From Acidovorax radicis N35 (GTDB lineage: Bacteria > Pseudomonadota > Gammaproteobacteria > Burkholderiales > Burkholderiaceae_C): DNA of 64,000 nucleotides. How positions within the stretch are numbered: position 1 is the first letter of the stretch; every line of letters begins with the position of its first letter. Below are positions 39,428-50,128 of this stretch, piece after piece. A program made the position numbers and the translations under genes. The notes under the pieces were generated by a model. That model was not told where the DNA came from and made no database searches. It worked only from the letters and a program-made list of their open reading frames with translations. The DNA lies in assembly GCF_000204195.1 (NCBI RefSeq), contig NZ_AFBG01000018.1:682001-746000 (forward strand), written 5' to 3'.

Positions 39428-40018
39428 AAACGGCTCCGTGTCGGGCAACACGTAGATCACGCCGCGCGCCTGGCCGAACAAAGGTGCGATGAACTGGTTG
39501 TAGAACGCCTCGGGTGCGTTCACGCAGCCGTAGCTGATGCGCTTGTCCTGCGCGCCTTTGCTGGCCAAGCGCTGCTGGCGACGCTCGGCCGCGTTGACGC
39601 TGCGCACCCGGTGCAGCGATACGGCTGCTTCGTAATCGATCCAGATGATGTCATCGCCTTTCAGATTGCGCCCAGGCTCGGTGACGAACCGGCCGGCGGG
39701 TGTGGTGCGCTCCTCCGGGCGGATCTGTGACAGCGGCCGCTGACCAATGTCGGGCGCAGACCGGTCGCCCAGTGCTGCGCCCAGCAGCACTGGCGCGCTG
39801 CCCAGCCATTGCCCCCGGGCCGAGAACACATGGATGCGGGCAGCGGGCTTGTCGATCACGGCAAAAGGCAGGCCTTGGTGGTCGCCCGTTTCGGTGGCCC
39901 AGCGCACCAGCTGGCGGGCCGTGGCCGAGGTGTCCTGGGGCAACACCACAGCTGCCAAAGGCATGGTCGCCAGTACGCAAACAGCAGCCATGGCGGTAAA
40001 GGCATAACGGCGGTTCAT
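39392..40018 (-). CDS. L,D-transpeptidase (YkuD-type) family protein
   Basis: A 208-residue exported protein with a signal-like helix (about 7-27). The catalytic region is KRISYGCVNAPEAFY with Cys165, preceded by a His (His136, VSLHRV). The usual motif is S-H-G-C-x-R; here it is S-Y-G-C-V-N, so His and Arg of the motif are replaced. Such enzymes make 3-3 cross-links in peptidoglycan or attach proteins to it. The last roughly ten residues (FIAASAYP) are encoded by a dispersed repeat. The ATG at 40018 is chosen over an upstream TTG. Confidence 0.72.
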   Translation of the reverse strand: MNRRYAFTAMAAVCVLATMPLAAVVLPQDTSATARQLVRWATETGDHQGLPFAVIDKPAARIHVFSARGQWLGSAPVLLGAALGDRSAPDIGQRPLSQIRPEERTTPAGRFVTEPGRNLKGDDIIWIDYEAAVSLHRVRSVNAAERRQQRLASKGAQDKRISYGCVNAPEAFYNQFIAPLFGQARGVIYVLPDTEPFATIFIAASAYP

Positions 40019-40082
40019 GACCAAAAAAACATGCTATTCATCCAAAACGCTTTACACCGCGCACAGCCGTTGAAACTGGCGC

Positions 40083-40174
40083 GGCCCCAGGCCAGAGCAC
40101 CCGTGGATCTGGCTTCGCCAGTCCACCAGGTGCGTCCCCCTCGGGGGAAGGCGCCGTCAGGCGACTCAGGGGGG
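40083..40174 (-). repeat. Hairpin repeat family B, copy 3
   Basis: Contains CTGGCTTCGCCAG and GCGTCCCCCTCGGGGGAAGGCGCC with the closing GCGACTCAGGGGGGC. It lies between the transpeptidase gene and the next forward gene. Unlike the other copies it does not abut a stop codon. Confidence 0.6.
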
Positions 40175-40248
40175 CTTTCTATACAAGCCAATGCCCCCAA
40201 TAATGCCTGCACCCGCGACTTTTGCGAAGCCTTGCGCTTCGGCCTCCC

Positions 40249-40980
40249 ATGTTTGACCGACTCCGCAGAGCATTCAGCACATCCGGCAATTCGGGGTCGG
40301 CCCCTGGCCGGCCCGTGACCAACCGGGACGTGGCCCGCTGGGCTGCGAACCAGCAGCTGGCCATCGTGACCCACGCCACCGAGGGGCATTTTGACCTGGG
40401 GGGCGACATCCATGGCCACCCGTGGCGGCTGGAGTGTGCGGCCCCCACCCGCGACTATGTGCAGGGTCTGGAGCTGCGCGGGCGTGCCGATGTGGGTGCC
40501 GACCCCGATGCCGCCGTGATGGTGATCAACCGTCCTTTGCAGGAAATTCTTGAAGGTACGGCCTACACCGCCATCACCGACACGCTGCAGACCGCCGTGA
40601 GCAGCAGCCTGCCCGAGGAAATGCGCTGGCTTTCCATGTACGAGGAAATGGCCTGGCCGGGCCTGCCAGCGTCCTTCCGCGAGCATTTCACGGTGGTGGC
40701 AGAGCGCATTGAGCTGGCCCAGCGCTGGATCCATGCGCCCGTGGTTTCGCAGCTGCTCAATGCCGTGGAGGGCGAAGGGGGTACCGAACGGGCGCGGTCG
40801 CCTCTGGTGTTGATGCTGGCGCGTGGCAAGGTTTACCTGCGCATGGAGCACACGCAGCGCAGCCTGGCCGAGATTGCGCATGCCAAGCAGCTGCTGCTGG
40901 TGGCAGGGCAGGCCGCCCTGCAGAACCTGCCGCCCATGTCGGTGGCTGGGCCGGACGACGTGCCGAACATTACCCGGTAG
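40249..40980 (+). CDS. Unrecognised 243-residue protein
   Basis: I do not recognise a family. A soluble protein with a basic N-terminus (MFDRLRRAF), mixed alpha/beta sequence (RDVARWAANQQLAIV, GHFDLGGDIHGHPWRLECAAP) and long helices (EEMRWLSMYEEMAWPGLPASF, ELAQRWIHAPVVSQLLNAV). No signal peptide or membrane helix. The ATG at 40249 begins after a repeat; a strong hairpin follows the stop. Confidence 0.6.
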   Translation: MFDRLRRAFSTSGNSGSAPGRPVTNRDVARWAANQQLAIVTHATEGHFDLGGDIHGHPWRLECAAPTRDYVQGLELRGRADVGADPDAAVMVINRPLQEILEGTAYTAITDTLQTAVSSSLPEEMRWLSMYEEMAWPGLPASFREHFTVVAERIELAQRWIHAPVVSQLLNAVEGEGGTERARSPLVLMLARGKVYLRMEHTQRSLAEIAHAKQLLLVAGQAALQNLPPMSVAGPDDVPNITR

Positions 40981-41010
40981 CGTTGCAGCCAGCGCTTGCC
41001 CCAGAGAAAA

Positions 41011-41041
41011 CGCACAACGGGGCCTGGGGCCCCGTTGTGCG
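41011..41041 (+). terminator. Strong hairpin after the 40249-40980 gene
   Basis: CGCACAACGGGGCC pairs with GGCCCCGTTGTGCG across a TGG loop, a perfect 14-base-pair stem. It lies 31 bases after the stop codon. No T run follows, so termination may need Rho or the hairpin may protect message ends. Confidence 0.65.
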
Positions 41042-41070
41042 TGCTGCAGCATGTTCCCGCAGGTTATGAA

Positions 41071-41199
41071 ACTGGCACGCCCAAGGCCAGTGCACCTGTG
41101 GAACTGGCTTGGCCAGGCCACCGGGTGCGTCCTCCTCCCGCGCGTAGTGCGAGAGAGCAGGAGGGGAAAGGTCCAAAGGGCCTCAGGGGGAGCCTGAGG
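41071..41199 (-). repeat. Hairpin repeat family B, copy 4 (after acyl-CoA dehydrogenase)
   Basis: On the minus strand, directly after the dehydrogenase TGA, comes CCTCAGGCTCCCCCTGAGG, itself a hairpin. It is followed by a diverged central part and GGCCTGGCCAAGCCAGTT as in the other copies. The centre is longer than in the others, suggesting an insertion. Confidence 0.6.
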
Positions 41200-42474
<1,275 letters not shown>

Positions 42475-42526
42475 GGGGGTCTCCGTCTAAAAATCAGTGG
42501 GTCGGGGCGCCGCGCGCGGTACCGGT

Positions 42527-43612
42527 TCAGCCGCGCTGCGCAAACGACCAGGCAAGCTGGGCCATGGGCCGTGCGGTGTCGCCCGATGCCTTGGCCTGGG
42601 CGCTGGATGCCGTGCCAGCCTCCACCCGCTTGGCAATGCCTTGCAGGATGGCCGCGATGCGGAACATGTTGTAGGCCAGGTAGAAGTTCCAGTCGGCGCG
42701 CAACGCCTCGGGTGTGGTGATGCCCGTGCGCTCGCAGTAGCGGCGGATGTAGCTGTCTTCGTCGGGGATACCGAGGGCGGCAAGGTCCTGTCCCGCAATG
42801 CCACGGCCCATGGCGGCCGGGATGTGCCAGCTCATGCAGTGGTAGCTGAAGTCCGCCAGCGGATGGCCCAGGGTGGACAGTTCCCAGTCGAGCACAGCGA
42901 TCACGCGGGGCTCGGTGGGGTGGAACATGAGGTTGTCGAGCCGGTAGTCGCCATGCACGATGGAGACGTGGCCCTCGTCGCGCGCGCTGGCGGGCATGTT
43001 GGCGGGCAACCACTCCATGAGGCGGTCCATCTCTTCGATGGGCTGCGTGATCGAGGCCACGTATTGCTTGCTCCAGCGGCCGATCTGGCGGTCAAAGTAG
43101 TTGCCGGGTTTGCCATAGCTGGCCAGGCCCCGGTCTGCAAACTTCACGGTGTGCAGCGCGGCAATCACGCGGTTCATCTCGTTGTAGATGTCGCCGCGCT
43201 CGGCTGGCGTCATGCCAGGCAATGATTGGTCCCACAGCACGCGGCCCTGCATGCACTCCATCACGTAGAAGGCGCGGCCGATCACCGACTCGTCTTCGCA
43301 CAGGACAAACATGCGGGGCACGGGCACGTCGGTGCCATACAGGCCGCTCATCACCGCGAACTCACGCTCGATGGCGTGGGCCGATGGCAGCAGCTTGGCC
43401 ACGGGGCCGGGCTTGGCCCGCATCACATAGCTGGCGCCGGGGGTGATGAGCTTGTAGGTGGGGTTGGACTGCCCACCTTTGAACATTTCCACGGTCAGAG
43501 GGCCTGCAAAGCCTTCCATGTTCCGTGCAAGCCATGCGGTCAACGCTTCGATGTCAAAGGCGTGCTGATCCGAAACAGGACGGGTGCCGACGAAATGGTC
43601 AAAGTTGCTCAT
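42527..43612 (-). CDS. Aminoglycoside phosphotransferase-like kinase paired with acyl-CoA dehydrogenase
   Basis: A 361-residue protein of the APH/choline-kinase fold. FKGGQSNPTYKLITPGASYVMRAKP forms the nucleotide-binding lobe. VHGDYRLDNLMFH is the catalytic loop with Asp, and VLDWELSTLGHPLADF holds the metal-binding Asp. It is the bacterial counterpart of the kinase part of ACAD10/11 and of LvaA in the levulinate pathway, which phosphorylate 4-hydroxyacyl-CoA. It is therefore a probable small-molecule or acyl-CoA kinase, not an antibiotic-resistance enzyme. Confidence 0.85.
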   Translation of the reverse strand: MSNFDHFVGTRPVSDQHAFDIEALTAWLARNMEGFAGPLTVEMFKGGQSNPTYKLITPGASYVMRAKPGPVAKLLPSAHAIEREFAVMSGLYGTDVPVPRMFVLCEDESVIGRAFYVMECMQGRVLWDQSLPGMTPAERGDIYNEMNRVIAALHTVKFADRGLASYGKPGNYFDRQIGRWSKQYVASITQPIEEMDRLMEWLPANMPASARDEGHVSIVHGDYRLDNLMFHPTEPRVIAVLDWELSTLGHPLADFSYHCMSWHIPAAMGRGIAGQDLAALGIPDEDSYIRRYCERTGITTPEALRADWNFYLAYNMFRIAAILQGIAKRVEAGTASSAQAKASGDTARPMAQLAWSFAQRG

Positions 43613-43637
43613 GGAGGAATGGGGTGGGTTCGGTCAG

Positions 43638-44357
43638 TCAGTTGTCGGTTTCAGCAATGCGCATCAGGGCTTCGCGGTCACGCACCACCAAGCCGCCCGG
43701 CTCGATGCGGATGGCGTCCTCGCGCTCCATGGCCTTGAGTTCCTGGTTCACGCGTTGGCGCGATGCGCCCAGCAGTTGCGCCAGTTCTTCCTGCGCCAGT
43801 TGCAGTCCGATGCGCATCTCGCTGCCGTCCGACAAGCTGGGCACGCCGTAGCTGCGCACCAAGTGCACCAACTGCTTGGCCAAGCGCGAGCGCAAGGGCA
43901 GGGTGTTGAGGTCTTCCACCAGCCCGAACAGCTGGCGAATGCGCCGCGCATGCAGTCGCAGCATGGCTTCGTACAGCTCGGTGTGCACCGCCAGGATCTT
44001 GCGGAAATCGGCCTTGGCCACACACAGGATCGTGGTGTCGCCATGCGCGTAGGCATCGTGCGTGCGCCGGTCCCCGTCGAAGATCGCCACGTCGCCAAAC
44101 CAGATGCCCGGCTCCACGTACGTCAGCGTGATCTGCTTGCCCGAGATGGAGGTCGAGCTCACCCGCACCGCACCACGCGCGCACGCAATCCACTCTTCGG
44201 GCGGATCTCCGCGTGCGGCGATGAGGCCGCCGTCCTTGAAGCGTTTGACGTATGCACATCGGAGGATGTCGTGGCGTAGAGAAGGTGAAAGAGATGAAAA
44301 CCAGCGACCTGAGTTGATCGCTTCACGTTCTTCGATAGTAAGAATCGGGTCGTCCAT
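43638..44357 (-). CDS. Crp/Fnr-family transcriptional regulator
   Basis: A 239-residue regulator. A cNMP-binding-type barrel (about 20-130, with ISGKQITLTYVEPGIWFGDVAIFDGD) is followed by a helix-turn-helix near the C-terminus (AQEELAQLLGASRQRVNQELKAMERE). The GD-VAIFDG-RRTH phosphate-cassette region is only partly like classic Crp, so the ligand is uncertain. It lies upstream of the kinase and dehydrogenase genes on the same strand and may control them; this is inferred from position. Confidence 0.82.
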   Translation of the reverse strand: MDDPILTIEEREAINSGRWFSSLSPSLRHDILRCAYVKRFKDGGLIAARGDPPEEWIACARGAVRVSSTSISGKQITLTYVEPGIWFGDVAIFDGDRRTHDAYAHGDTTILCVAKADFRKILAVHTELYEAMLRLHARRIRQLFGLVEDLNTLPLRSRLAKQLVHLVRSYGVPSLSDGSEMRIGLQLAQEELAQLLGASRQRVNQELKAMEREDAIRIEPGGLVVRDREALMRIAETDN

Positions 44358-44453
44358 GGCCTGTCTTTTGGGTGACTAGAAACAGACCCATTGTCGCGTC
44401 AGGGACCTTCGTGCTGCGTCAGGGTTGTCACCTGCGTGTCTGCCTGTTGGCCC

Positions 44454-44479
44454 CAAAGAAAACCCCCGGGCGCTGGGGG
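44454..44479 (-). terminator. Intrinsic terminator after enoyl-CoA hydratase gene
   Basis: On the minus strand CCCCC-AGCGCCC-GGGGG is followed by TTTTCTTT. It lies 63 bases after the hydratase stop and before the Crp-type gene, so the two are separate transcripts. Confidence 0.75.
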
Positions 44480-44541
44480 CAGCGGACCGGGGGTGAGGGT
44501 GTTTGGCGGTGGGTGCTCTCTCTGGGCACCCCGGTGCAGTG

Positions 44542-45321
44542 CTACTCGTAGCGGGGCACGCGTTTTTCGAGGAAGGCCGATATGCCTGCGCCGCCGTTCG
44601 CATGGTGCAGGTTCTTCACGAAGTGGTCGCGCTCATGGGCCAGGTGGTGTGTGAGCTGGGCATGGGGTGCCTCGTTCAGCAGCTCCTTGATGCTCGCGAG
44701 GGCATTGGGCGCGCGCGCATTGAGCTGCTCGGCCAGCGCAAGGGCTGTCTCCAGTGCGCTGCCGGTTTCCGCAATGCGGTTGACCACACCGAGAGCGTGC
44801 AGGCGTTCTGCGCCGATGCGGTCACCACACATGAGGATCTCCGTCGCCACCTGGCGGGGCAGGGCTTGCGACAGGCTCCAGCTGGCGCCACCATCGGGTG
44901 ACAGGGCCACGTTGCTGTAGGCCATCACAAACACGGCATTGCGCGCCGCCACGATCAAATCGCAGGCCAGCGCCAGCGAAAAGCCCGCGCCGGCCGCCGC
45001 CCCTTCCACAGCCGCAATCACGGGCTTGGGGTAGGTGCGGATGGTCTCGATCCAGTTGTGCAGGCCTTCGATGCTCTGTGCCTGCACCTCCGGGGCTTCC
45101 TGGCGGTTAGCCAGCAGACGCTGCAGATTGCCGCCCGAGCAGAACATGCCATCGGCGCCCGTGATGACCACGCTGCGGATGTCGGGACTGCTTTCGGCCA
45201 CACCCAGCGCCTCCACGCCCGCTGCGTACATCACAGGGTCGATGGCGTTGCGCCGCTCGGGGTTGCGAAGGGTCAGGATCAGGGTCTGGCCCTGGCTGGT
45301 GCTCTGGAGTTCTGCGGGCAT
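44542..45321 (-). CDS. Enoyl-CoA hydratase/isomerase family protein
   Basis: A 259-residue crotonase-fold protein. The oxyanion-hole segments are GADGMFCSGGNLQRL and EGAAAGAGFSLALACDL. At the place of the second catalytic Glu of hydratases it has NVALSPDGGASWSL, i.e. an Asp as in PaaG-type isomerases, so it may isomerise rather than hydrate. It is followed upstream by a two-domain 3-hydroxyacyl-CoA dehydrogenase resembling PaaH, 36 bases away. No other phenylacetate genes are present, so the exact pathway is open. Confidence 0.85.
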   Translation of the reverse strand: MPAELQSTSQGQTLILTLRNPERRNAIDPVMYAAGVEALGVAESSPDIRSVVITGADGMFCSGGNLQRLLANRQEAPEVQAQSIEGLHNWIETIRTYPKPVIAAVEGAAAGAGFSLALACDLIVAARNAVFVMAYSNVALSPDGGASWSLSQALPRQVATEILMCGDRIGAERLHALGVVNRIAETGSALETALALAEQLNARAPNALASIKELLNEAPHAQLTHHLAHERDHFVKNLHHANGGAGISAFLEKRVPRYE

Positions 45322-45357
45322 GGTGGCCTTGGGTAAGGTGGCTGTTCTGCGAAGCGA

Positions 45358-46881
45358 TCAGTCTTCTTCTACGTGGCTCAGGCTCAGGCCGATTGCACCC
45401 CGCCTGCGCAGCCAGGGGCTGGGGCGGTAGCGGGTGTCGCCATAGACCGTTTGCATGTTGAACAGCACTTCCAGAATGTTGGTGGGGCCCCAGCGGTCGC
45501 CCATGGCCAGGGGACCGAGGGGGTAGCCCAGGCCCAGTGTGACAGCGGTTTCCAGGTCCTTGGGGGAGCAGATGCCTTGCTGGCAGATGTCGCTGGCGAT
45601 GTTCACGATGGTGGCCACCACGCGCTGCGTGACAAAACCACCGCTGTCGCGGATCACGCTCACGGCCTTGCCGTCGCGGGCGAACAGCGCATGCACCGCA
45701 TTGCGGATGTCCACGCGGGTGGCCGGGTTGGTGGCCAGTACGCGGCGCTTGGTGGCGGCATCGTCGATCAGCATGTCGATGCCGATGGTGCGGGCGGGGT
45801 CCAGGCGCTCGACCACGGCGACGGTGGTCACGTCAAAGCCCAGCGGCGCGACCAGCGTGATGGCCTGGGGCGAGGGCGATTGGCCGGTTTCGATGGTGGC
45901 GCCCAGCTCCTTGAGCAGCTGGTACAGCTCGGCGCGACGGGCCGCGCGGGGCGAAACCCACACGGGGGGAATCTCGGTCACCACGGGCGGCGGGGCCTCT
46001 GCGGGTATTTGCGCCACGCCGTCCACGTAGCGGTAAAAGCCTTCCCCCACCTTCTTGCCCACCACGCCACCCGCCAGGCGCTGCGCGGTGATCACGCTGG
46101 GGCGAAAACGCGGCTCGTCGTAGTACTGGCGGTAGATGGATTCCATCACCGGGTGGGAGACATCCAGCGCAGTGAGGTCCATCAACTCGAAAGGCCCGAG
46201 CTTGAAGCCGACCTGGTCGCGCAGGATGCGGTCGATGGTGGCGAAGTCGGCCACGCCTTCGCCCACGATGCGCAGGGCCTCTGTGCCGAAACCGCGCCCC
46301 GCGTGGTTCACGATGAAGCCGGGGGTGTCTTGTGCCTGAACGGGGGTGTGGCCCATCTCTTTGGCGTAGGCCGCCAGGGCGGTGCAAATCGCGGGGTCGG
46401 TCTTGAGGCCTGCAATGACTTCCACCACCTTCATCAAAGGCACCGGATTGAAGAAGTGAAAACCCGCCAGGCGCTGCGGGCGCTGGAGCGCCGCCCCAAT
46501 CGAGGTCACGGACAGGGACGAGGTGTTGGTGGCCAGCACGGCATCGCTGCGCACCACGGATTCCAGTTCGGAAAACAGCTTCTGCTTCACATCCAGCCGT
46601 TCGACGATGGCTTCGATCACCAGGTCACACGTGGCCAGATCGGTCACTGCCTGCACCGGGTGCAGCCGCGCAGCGAGTGCCGTGGCTTGATCCGCATCAA
46701 TGCGCCCTTTGGCGACCAGCTTGGTCCATTGGTCTTGCAGCGCCGCCTGGGCGGCCTGGGCGGCGCCTGGGGTTGCATCGAGCAGAAAAACCTGGCTGCC
46801 GGCCTGCGCGGCGATCTGTGCAATGCCCCGACCCATGGCGCCGGTGCCCACGATTGCGATGTTGGGAAACTGAATTTTCAT
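45358..46881 (-). CDS. 3-Hydroxyacyl-CoA dehydrogenase (PaaH-like, two C-terminal domains)
   Basis: A 507-residue NAD enzyme. The Rossmann motif is VGTGAMGRGIAQIAAQAG (residues 11-28). GFHFFNPVPLMKVVEVI carries the catalytic His region, and QDTPGFIVNHAGRGFGTEALRIV follows. After a linker rich in Pro (AEAPPPVVTEIPP) there is a second C-terminal domain with SGGFVTQRVVATIVNIASDI. This layout is that of PaaH/PaaC-type dehydrogenases rather than FadB. The start MKIQFPN gives the Rossmann fold directly; an upstream in-frame ATG adds nothing recognisable. Confidence 0.9.
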   Translation of the reverse strand: MKIQFPNIAIVGTGAMGRGIAQIAAQAGSQVFLLDATPGAAQAAQAALQDQWTKLVAKGRIDADQATALAARLHPVQAVTDLATCDLVIEAIVERLDVKQKLFSELESVVRSDAVLATNTSSLSVTSIGAALQRPQRLAGFHFFNPVPLMKVVEVIAGLKTDPAICTALAAYAKEMGHTPVQAQDTPGFIVNHAGRGFGTEALRIVGEGVADFATIDRILRDQVGFKLGPFELMDLTALDVSHPVMESIYRQYYDEPRFRPSVITAQRLAGGVVGKKVGEGFYRYVDGVAQIPAEAPPPVVTEIPPVWVSPRAARRAELYQLLKELGATIETGQSPSPQAITLVAPLGFDVTTVAVVERLDPARTIGIDMLIDDAATKRRVLATNPATRVDIRNAVHALFARDGKAVSVIRDSGGFVTQRVVATIVNIASDICQQGICSPKDLETAVTLGLGYPLGPLAMGDRWGPTNILEVLFNMQTVYGDTRYRPSPWLRRRGAIGLSLSHVEED

Positions 46882-46925
46882 AGCGCCATTATGGCTCTGG
46901 CGTTGCGCGGGACTTATGTGCAAGA

Positions 46926-49176
46926 ATGGACCGCACCAAAACAGAACTTATTGTGAAAATCCGTAACGCCATTTTTGGGACCGGTCTGTGGATGGTCGCT
47001 GCGGGCGCCTCGGCATTGTCTTTGGGCAGCAGCAGAGGTGCGGTGGTGTTGGGTGCGCCGGTGGATCTGTCGTTCGATATCCAGCCAGACCCGGGCACCG
47101 ATCTGGCCTCTGCCTGCGTGACCGCCAAGCTGGTGGCAGGGGACACGGCGATTGGCGATGCGAAAGTGCGGGTGGTTCCCTTGCCCGATATGCGGGGGCG
47201 TCCACCGGCGGTGCGGGTGCAGGCCGCCGTTGCGGTGGACGAGCCGGTATTGATGGTCACCTTGTCGGCGGGATGTACGGGCAAGATCACACGCACCTAC
47301 ACATTTTTTTGCCGAGCTTCCGTCCACGGTGGCTCGGTCGGCATCACCGGTCGATGTCTCGCGGCTTCCTTCTGTGGCCGGAATGGGTGTTGAAACACCC
47401 CGTCCGGCCCAGGGTTCAACCGGCCCGCGCCCCAGCGTGGCTGCGGCATCTCCTGCCGCACCTTCTCCTTCGGCATTGCCGCCCTCGCGGCCCGAAAACC
47501 GGCCTGATTCTGTGCCAGCCCCACCGGCGGCCAAGCCTGCGGCGCGCCTTGCACCCCCACGGCCCGCAGAGTCGGCCACCACACGCTCCCAGACCCCCGC
47601 CGTTGCAGCGCCGCCTGCCAAGAACAAGGCGCCAGCAGTGCCCAAGCCTGCCGACCGGGCCCGCCTTGTGATCGAGCCGCTCGATGTCTGGGTGGACCGC
47701 CCGCTGGCGCTGCGCACCTCTCCCGAACTGCTGGTCCTGCCGGCAGACCAGCCCTCGGCCCAGCGAGCCCAGGCTGCAGCGCTCTGGAAAGCACTGAACG
47801 CCCAGCCCGAGGATGCCAATCAGGACAGTGATCGGCTCAAGGCCTTGGAGGCCGATGTCGCCAACCTGCGGGCGCAGGCCGCCCGGGACCGGGCCGCCGC
47901 CGCGCAACTGCAGCAACAGCTGGAGCAGGCCGAGAGCGAACGATTTCCCGCCACCGTGGTGTACGCGCTGGGCGGGTTGCTGCTGCTGGCGCTGTTGCTG
48001 GTGGCGTGGGCTTGGGTGCGGATGCGCAGCGCCTCCGAAAAGGCGGTGCGGGCATGGCGCGACTCCGTAGCGGCGCTGGGGGGGCATGACGCCCTGGCCG
48101 AACATGGAGCTGCGCTGGGCCTGGCCCCACACCCCAGTGACGACTGGATGCCGTCTGACGAGCTTGCTGAAGTCCGGGCTCCCTCCGCTGATTCAGCCGC
48201 AGCCCCGCTGGTGACACCGTTTGTGGCCACGGCCCCGTTGCCCAGTGCGCCGGCCCCCCTGAAGGCCATGCCCCCGGCAGCACCCCCTGCCGCTGCACCC
48301 CGGCCTGCACTGCACATCGTCAGCCCGGAAGAGCTTTTCGACATCCAGCAACAGGCCGAGTTTTTCATTTCGGTGGGTGAACACCAGCAGGCCATCGAAG
48401 TGCTGAAGAAGCACATCGCTGAACGCGGCGCGACTTCGCCACTGGCCTATCTGGAGCTTTTGCGGCTCTACCACACGCTGAGCAGGGTGGAGGAGTTCAC
48501 GCAACTGCGCACGCAGTTCATGCAATCGTTCAACGCGCAAGTGCCGGAATTTGCCAGTTTCCACCGCACGGGCCGCATGCTCTACCACTACACCGATGCG
48601 TTGGCCGACATCGAGGCCGAATGGACTTCTCCGTCGGTGCTGCAACTGCTCGAAAAGCTGCTGTTCCGGCACGACGGTGCCGGTTCGGTCGAGCCCTTTG
48701 ACCTTGCGGCCTACGACGACCTGCTGTTGTTGCTCTCCATTGCACAAACCACGCCCGCCAGTGCCAGAGGGGAACCGGCACCCCGCAAGCGCACCACACC
48801 GCTGGCGGCGCCCCGGGTCGAAACGCAGGTGCAGCAAGAACCGCTTCAGAAAGTGCTGGCCAAAACAGACGCATTGCCGCAGGACTCGCGCGCGGCCAGC
48901 CTGGAGTTCGACTTTGACGGAATGCCTCCCGTTGCGGGACGTCCGCCCCAGGCCGCAGTGGTCGCAGCGCCCTCGGTGCTGGATGGCGACACGCGTGGTG
49001 CGGCGCTGGATCTGGACCTTGACCTGTCAGAGCCGCCCCATCTCACGCTCAGCGATTTGCCAGCCGTGCCGGTGACCGCCCCCCCGCCCACGGGTCAGGC
49101 CGTGGGTTTTGGCATGGACAACGACCTGGTCGAACTGCGGCTGGAGCTGGAGCAGAAGAAGACTGGCCGCAAATAG
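46926..49176 (+). pseudogene. FimV/HubP-like polar protein gene with a frameshift at a T7 tract
   Basis: Two overlapping frames encode one protein. The first (46926-47393) has a signal peptide (MVAAGASALSLG), then GAVVLGAPVDLSFDIQPDPG and VDEPVLMVTLSAGC, like the periplasmic start of FimV-type proteins. The second reads on from 47311 (AELPST, then VARSASPVDVSRLPS). It has a Pro/Ala-rich linker, coiled coil (SDRLKALEADVANLRAQAARD), membrane helix (YALGGLLLLALLLVAWAWV), and a cytoplasmic part with FDIQQQAEFFISVGEHQQAIEVLKKHI. Removing one T from the seven at 47304-47310 joins them into 749 residues. Slippage or a sequencing error could mean the gene is still active. Confidence 0.72.
47304..47310 (+). 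other. T7 tract at the FimV-like frameshift
   Basis: Seven T residues; six would keep the frame (ACA TTT TTT GCC GAG CTT). Homopolymer length change is the simplest cause of the break. It may be a fixed mutation, a phase-variable switch, transcript slippage or a read error. Confidence 0.75.
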
Positions 49177-49216
49177 GGCGCCAGGGAGCAGCGCCTTTTC
49201 AGGGCTGGCCGTTTGT

Positions 49217-50128
49217 TTACGTTTCCATCTGGCGCATCAGCTGCGCAACGGTGGCCTCGGGGTCAGTCGCATTGACGATGGCGCGAACCACCGCAATCGA
49301 TCCCACGCCCGTGGCCTGTACCTGGGCAAACTGCTCGGCGCCGATGCCGCCAATGGCCACCTGGGGATAGCTGCGCAGCAGGCACGCGTAGACGCCCAGC
49401 CGGCCCACGCCCTGTGGGGCCGTGGCCATTTTCTTGAGGGTGGTAGGGAACACGGCGCCCATGGCGATGTAGCTGGGGCCTACGGCATCTGCTCGCACCA
49501 TTTCCGCGTAGCCATGGGTGCTGACACCCAGGCGCAGGCCTGAAGCGCGCAGCGCTTGGAGTTCATCGGGGGCCAGGGCATCCAGATCTTCCTGGCCGAG
49601 GTGAATCCCATAGGCACCTGCCTGGATGGCCATGCGCCAATGGTCATTGATGAACAGCAGGGCGTTCGTGCCCTTGACGGCCTGGACCGCCGCGTGCACC
49701 TGCTGCGCAATCGCATGAGGATTGGCCGACTTGAAGCGAAGCTGCACCGTGGGTACACCTGCACGTGCCATGCGGCCCACCCAGTCGGCGTCGGGCAACA
49801 CGGCGTACAGGCCCAACTGGTCAGGACACGGGGCGAACGCCTGGGCACGTGGCACGGGTTGCAGGCCAAAATCCTCCGGTGTGTCGGGCCATTGCTCTGG
49901 CTGGAAGGCGCCGGTGCGCAGGCTTTGGGCCAGCCAGGCCTGGGCGAGGCATTCCGCGTCGTGGGCAATGAAGCCCAGCGTGCTGCAAGCCTGCAGGGCT
50001 GCCAGGTAGGCGGGTTCCTGTCGCGTGGGCTCCGGGGCAGGCTCTGCGCCAAAGCCTGCGAAGGTGGCGGCGTGGTGCGCAAGAATGGCCTGCACCATGG
50101 CGCTGGTGTCGTCACGCATGTTGTTCAT
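49217..50128 (-). CDS. thiE: Thiamine-phosphate synthase ThiE with N-terminal extension
   Basis: A 303-residue protein. Residues from about 103 on form the ThiE TIM barrel, which joins HMP-PP and thiazole phosphate: [47 protein letters not shown] and [15 protein letters not shown] with IGGIGAE near the end. The first roughly 100 residues (helical, with [27 protein letters not shown]) are not part of usual ThiE (about 210 residues) and I do not recognise them. It is the last gene of thiOSGE, overlapping thiG by 17 bases. TPP riboswitch control is shared. Confidence 0.87.
   Translation of the reverse strand: MNNMRDDTSAMVQAILAHHAATFAGFGAEPAPEPTRQEPAYLAALQACSTLGFIAHDAECLAQAWLAQSLRTGAFQPEQWPDTPEDFGLQPVPRAQAFAPCPDQLGLYAVLPDADWVGRMARAGVPTVQLRFKSANPHAIAQQVHAAVQAVKGTNALLFINDHWRMAIQAGAYGIHLGQEDLDALAPDELQALRASGLRLGVSTHGYAEMVRADAVGPSYIAMGAVFPTTLKKMATAPQGVGRLGVYACLLRSYPQVAIGGIGAEQFAQVQATGVGSIAVVRAIVNATDPEATVAQLMRQMET

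Noticed and set aside
42527-43612. Aminoglycoside-resistance kinase
   Set aside because: The fold is APH-like, but pairing with an acyl-CoA dehydrogenase and family features fit a metabolic kinase.
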